Assembly (NCBI GenBank): GCA_023105745.1
Contig: JALGQZ010000001.1
Location: forward strand, 63,368,937 to 63,432,936
Reading direction: 5' to 3'
Source: Austropuccinia psidii
Taxonomy: Eukaryota; Basidiomycota; Pucciniomycetes; Pucciniales; Sphaerophragmiaceae
DNA length: 64,000 nt
The translations under genes and the position numbers were made by a program. Shown piece by piece: positions 62,301-64,000 of the stretch. How positions within the stretch are numbered: position 1 is the first letter of the stretch; the number at the start of each line of letters is the position of its first letter. The notes below the pieces were generated by a model, which saw only the letters and a list, made by a program, of their open reading frames with translations, made no database searches and was not told where the DNA came from.

Positions 62301-63927
62301 TTGATTATTTGTGCTTTTCACCAATTCCAGATTTGATTTCCATGTGATTGTCTTAGCTCTATATACGATCTATGAGCCTATTTGGTAAAAAAGGATTTTC
62401 AAAATTTCTGTTAACAATCTTTCTGGTAATTCCAAGTATTCTTTGATCATTTCAATACCTCTTATAGATTCTATATGGTCATATCATCCTTTACCACTGA
62501 AGTGAGGCCATTCTTTAATATTTTTTCCTTCTTTCAAAATTGCTTAGCCCATTGATGGCTCCAAGTTATGGAAAGAGGTGTAAAATTGATTTTTTATTGG
62601 GGAATTTTATACACTCAATACTCGCGGGTTGTAATTCATTATAGCCTAACTTTGATTTAGAGGTGTGGACATTCTTGGCAAAGTGTGAAGTAATTGTTCA
62701 ATTTTATTAGTTTTACTGGTGTTACACCTTGTGGAATTTCTGAATTCATATTGGAAAATTTGTATGAAATTTATCAAATCAATTCTATACATGTCCTCTC
62801 TTATTTTAGCTTTTTTCCATAGTTCTGTTTGTCTATTATTATCAGAAATAATTTCACTAAACCTCATTGTTAATTTTGATACTTGTGCTTGTGAAGTATC
62901 AAAACACGTTTTCAAGGTAATTGTATTTGCTATTACTTCAGAAAATGAGATTTAGTTATCATCAAGGATCTTCTTATCAGATTCTTTGATAATAGCTATT
63001 GAATTATGTATTCTTGTTTCAATAATGACATCAATATTTAATTTAGAACACTTGTTTGTTAATCTTTTTAAAATAACAGATTTTTAATTTATTTTGTTTT
63101 CAAATGAATTTTCAAAATTTGATTTTTTACTTGTTCTACAAGCTTTCTAAAAGCACATAAGTGTTTCAATTATTTGGCTCAAACTTGAATTATTGGCTGT
63201 AAGATTGTTATAAATGTTTGTATTTTTATCAGAAATATGACTTTTCATGTCATTAATGGCTATATCAAAAGCTGGAAATCCATCCAAAATCTCAGAAATA
63301 ATTTCTGACATTATAATCTTCCTTCCTCTCTCTTCTGAAGTTCAATCATAGTTCTGGCCATCTAAAAAAATTCTCCATGGAATCTTGTTGAACATTTTGG
63401 AATATATTTCCTTGGCTTCTGCCTTTCCTTTTCCCTTTTTCTGAACTTTTGGCTTCTTTTTCACATTGGAATTCCTTTTGATGGCTACTGGGGTTGGTTT
63501 TTTCACTTTTTTGGGTGGTTGAGGTTTTTTCTTCCTCAATTCTGCTGCTAAAAGAATCATGTTCTTCTTTTCCATCAATGAATTCCACCCATTCAGTAGC
63601 TTGCAAGAATTGGGATGGCGCAGAAATTTTCCACAGTCAGGTAAGAGATTATGCAGCTCCTCCAGAGATCTTCTAGAATCTAATACTCTTTTTTCTGAAT
63701 TCATAGTTGTTTTCCTTCTGGCTGGTGCTTTATATTTCCACTGAGGCTTCTCATTCTAGTGCCAGCTTTTTTTGAAGGTAAAACAGTATTATCAGCTTCA
63801 GAATGTCATTAATTTTTCAGTTTTGGCTTTGTTTACTGACCCTTTTTCTTCTTCCATAATAATTTCTATAAATATCTTGGGAGATTCTTAATGGGCTATA
63901 TCTGGCTCTAGATCTGGTATAAGGCAT
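59375..63927 (-). pseudogene. gag-pol: Gag-Pol of Gypsy-3 (broken, RT and RNase H mostly deleted)
   Basis: The start ATG at 63927 reads MPYTRSRA (cf. MPSTRSGA). Pieces include the early Gag overlap (63704-63342), helical Gag (62915-62646), protease (61635-61399, LLLDPGAFCSCA) with FILGNDYLVIYGID (61363-61163), integrase (about 60870-59980) and chromodomain (59721-59461, REYLARYSNPACEDE). At about 60880-60895 the sequence passes straight from the region before the integrase zinc finger to the N-terminal part of RT. In Gypsy-2 the matching points are about 1.3 kb apart (near 37180 and 38465). The RT active site and all of RNase H are missing. Confidence 0.85.
63342..63860 (-). pseudogene. Gypsy-3 remnant of the overlapping accessory frame
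   Basis: On the - strand one frame reads HPNSCKLLNGWNSLMEKKNM and KKGKGKAEA, matching the Gypsy-1 accessory protein. A second frame (63606-63346) reads MQATEWVEFIDGKEEHDSF, matching Gag. Both remain open for more than 80 codons over the same bases despite the element's age. Upstream exons fall at the window edge; the donor there looks degraded. Confidence 0.6.
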
Positions 63928-64000
63928 AATTCTGACTAAAAAGGTTAAAAATAGCAGTTTTATTCCAAAAAATTACTTTTTGACAAATTATTTTCTTTTT

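Larger units (their letters stand above)
57617..64000 (-). mobile_element. Gypsy-3: decayed chromovirus, incomplete at window edge
   Basis: Same family as Gypsy-1 and Gypsy-2, minus orientation. The 3' LTR and gag-pol remnant are inside the window; the 5' LTR would lie beyond 64000. No target duplication can be checked. It is the most diverged of the three Gypsy copies, with stops throughout and a large internal deletion. Confidence 0.9.

Overview
The window is eukaryotic, very AT-rich and dominated by transposable elements. The one intact host gene, a two-intron GOLPH3/Vps74 homologue, has short introns (81 and 60 nt), which fits a fungus. The Gag-Pol proteins resemble, from memory, chromovirus proteins of rust fungi (Pucciniales), most closely the myrtle rust Austropuccinia psidii. 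That species call is recognition, not a database search. No bacterial gene, CRISPR array, tRNA or rRNA was recognised.

Layout. 555-4681 is a decayed Mutator-like (MULE) transposon whose transposase carries FAR1-like, MULE, AT-hook and OTU-protease regions. 10647-11856 is a truncated inverted copy of its 5' end. 4925-10637 (B1) is a PIF/Harbinger-type transposon with three genes: a DDE nuclease, a trihelix/MYB-like DNA-binding protein, and a third gene whose remains look like a Tet-like 2OG-Fe(II) dioxygenase. 15617-16897 is the GOLPH3 gene. 19460-21731 is an old solo LTR, split by a 517-bp MITE (20747-21263) that has MULE-type ends and a dense palindromic interior.

22493-32579 (Gypsy-1, + strand) is a complete, recently inserted chromovirus with 1.83-kb LTRs and a perfect 5-bp target-site duplication. 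33839-43818 (Gypsy-2, - strand) is an older complete relative with its own 5-bp duplication. 47573-55270 (B2) is a second copy of the three-gene Harbinger in the opposite orientation. 57617-64000 (Gypsy-3, - strand) is a strongly decayed relative that runs off the window and has lost most of RT and RNase H.

Main novelty candidates. (1) The chromovirus leader appears to encode a second, spliced protein that overlaps gag in another frame. Its AUG would be assembled across intron 1, and the gag AUG lies inside intron 2, so splicing would choose between accessory protein and Gag-Pol. The splice sites and frames are kept in Gypsy-1 and Gypsy-2, and both overlapping frames are still readable in Gypsy-3. 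(2) Two Harbinger copies share a third, probably Tet-like, gene. (3) A MULE-family MITE is built from nested palindromes.

The intergenic stretches are AT-rich, with homopolymer runs and simple repeats, and no further convincing gene was found in them.
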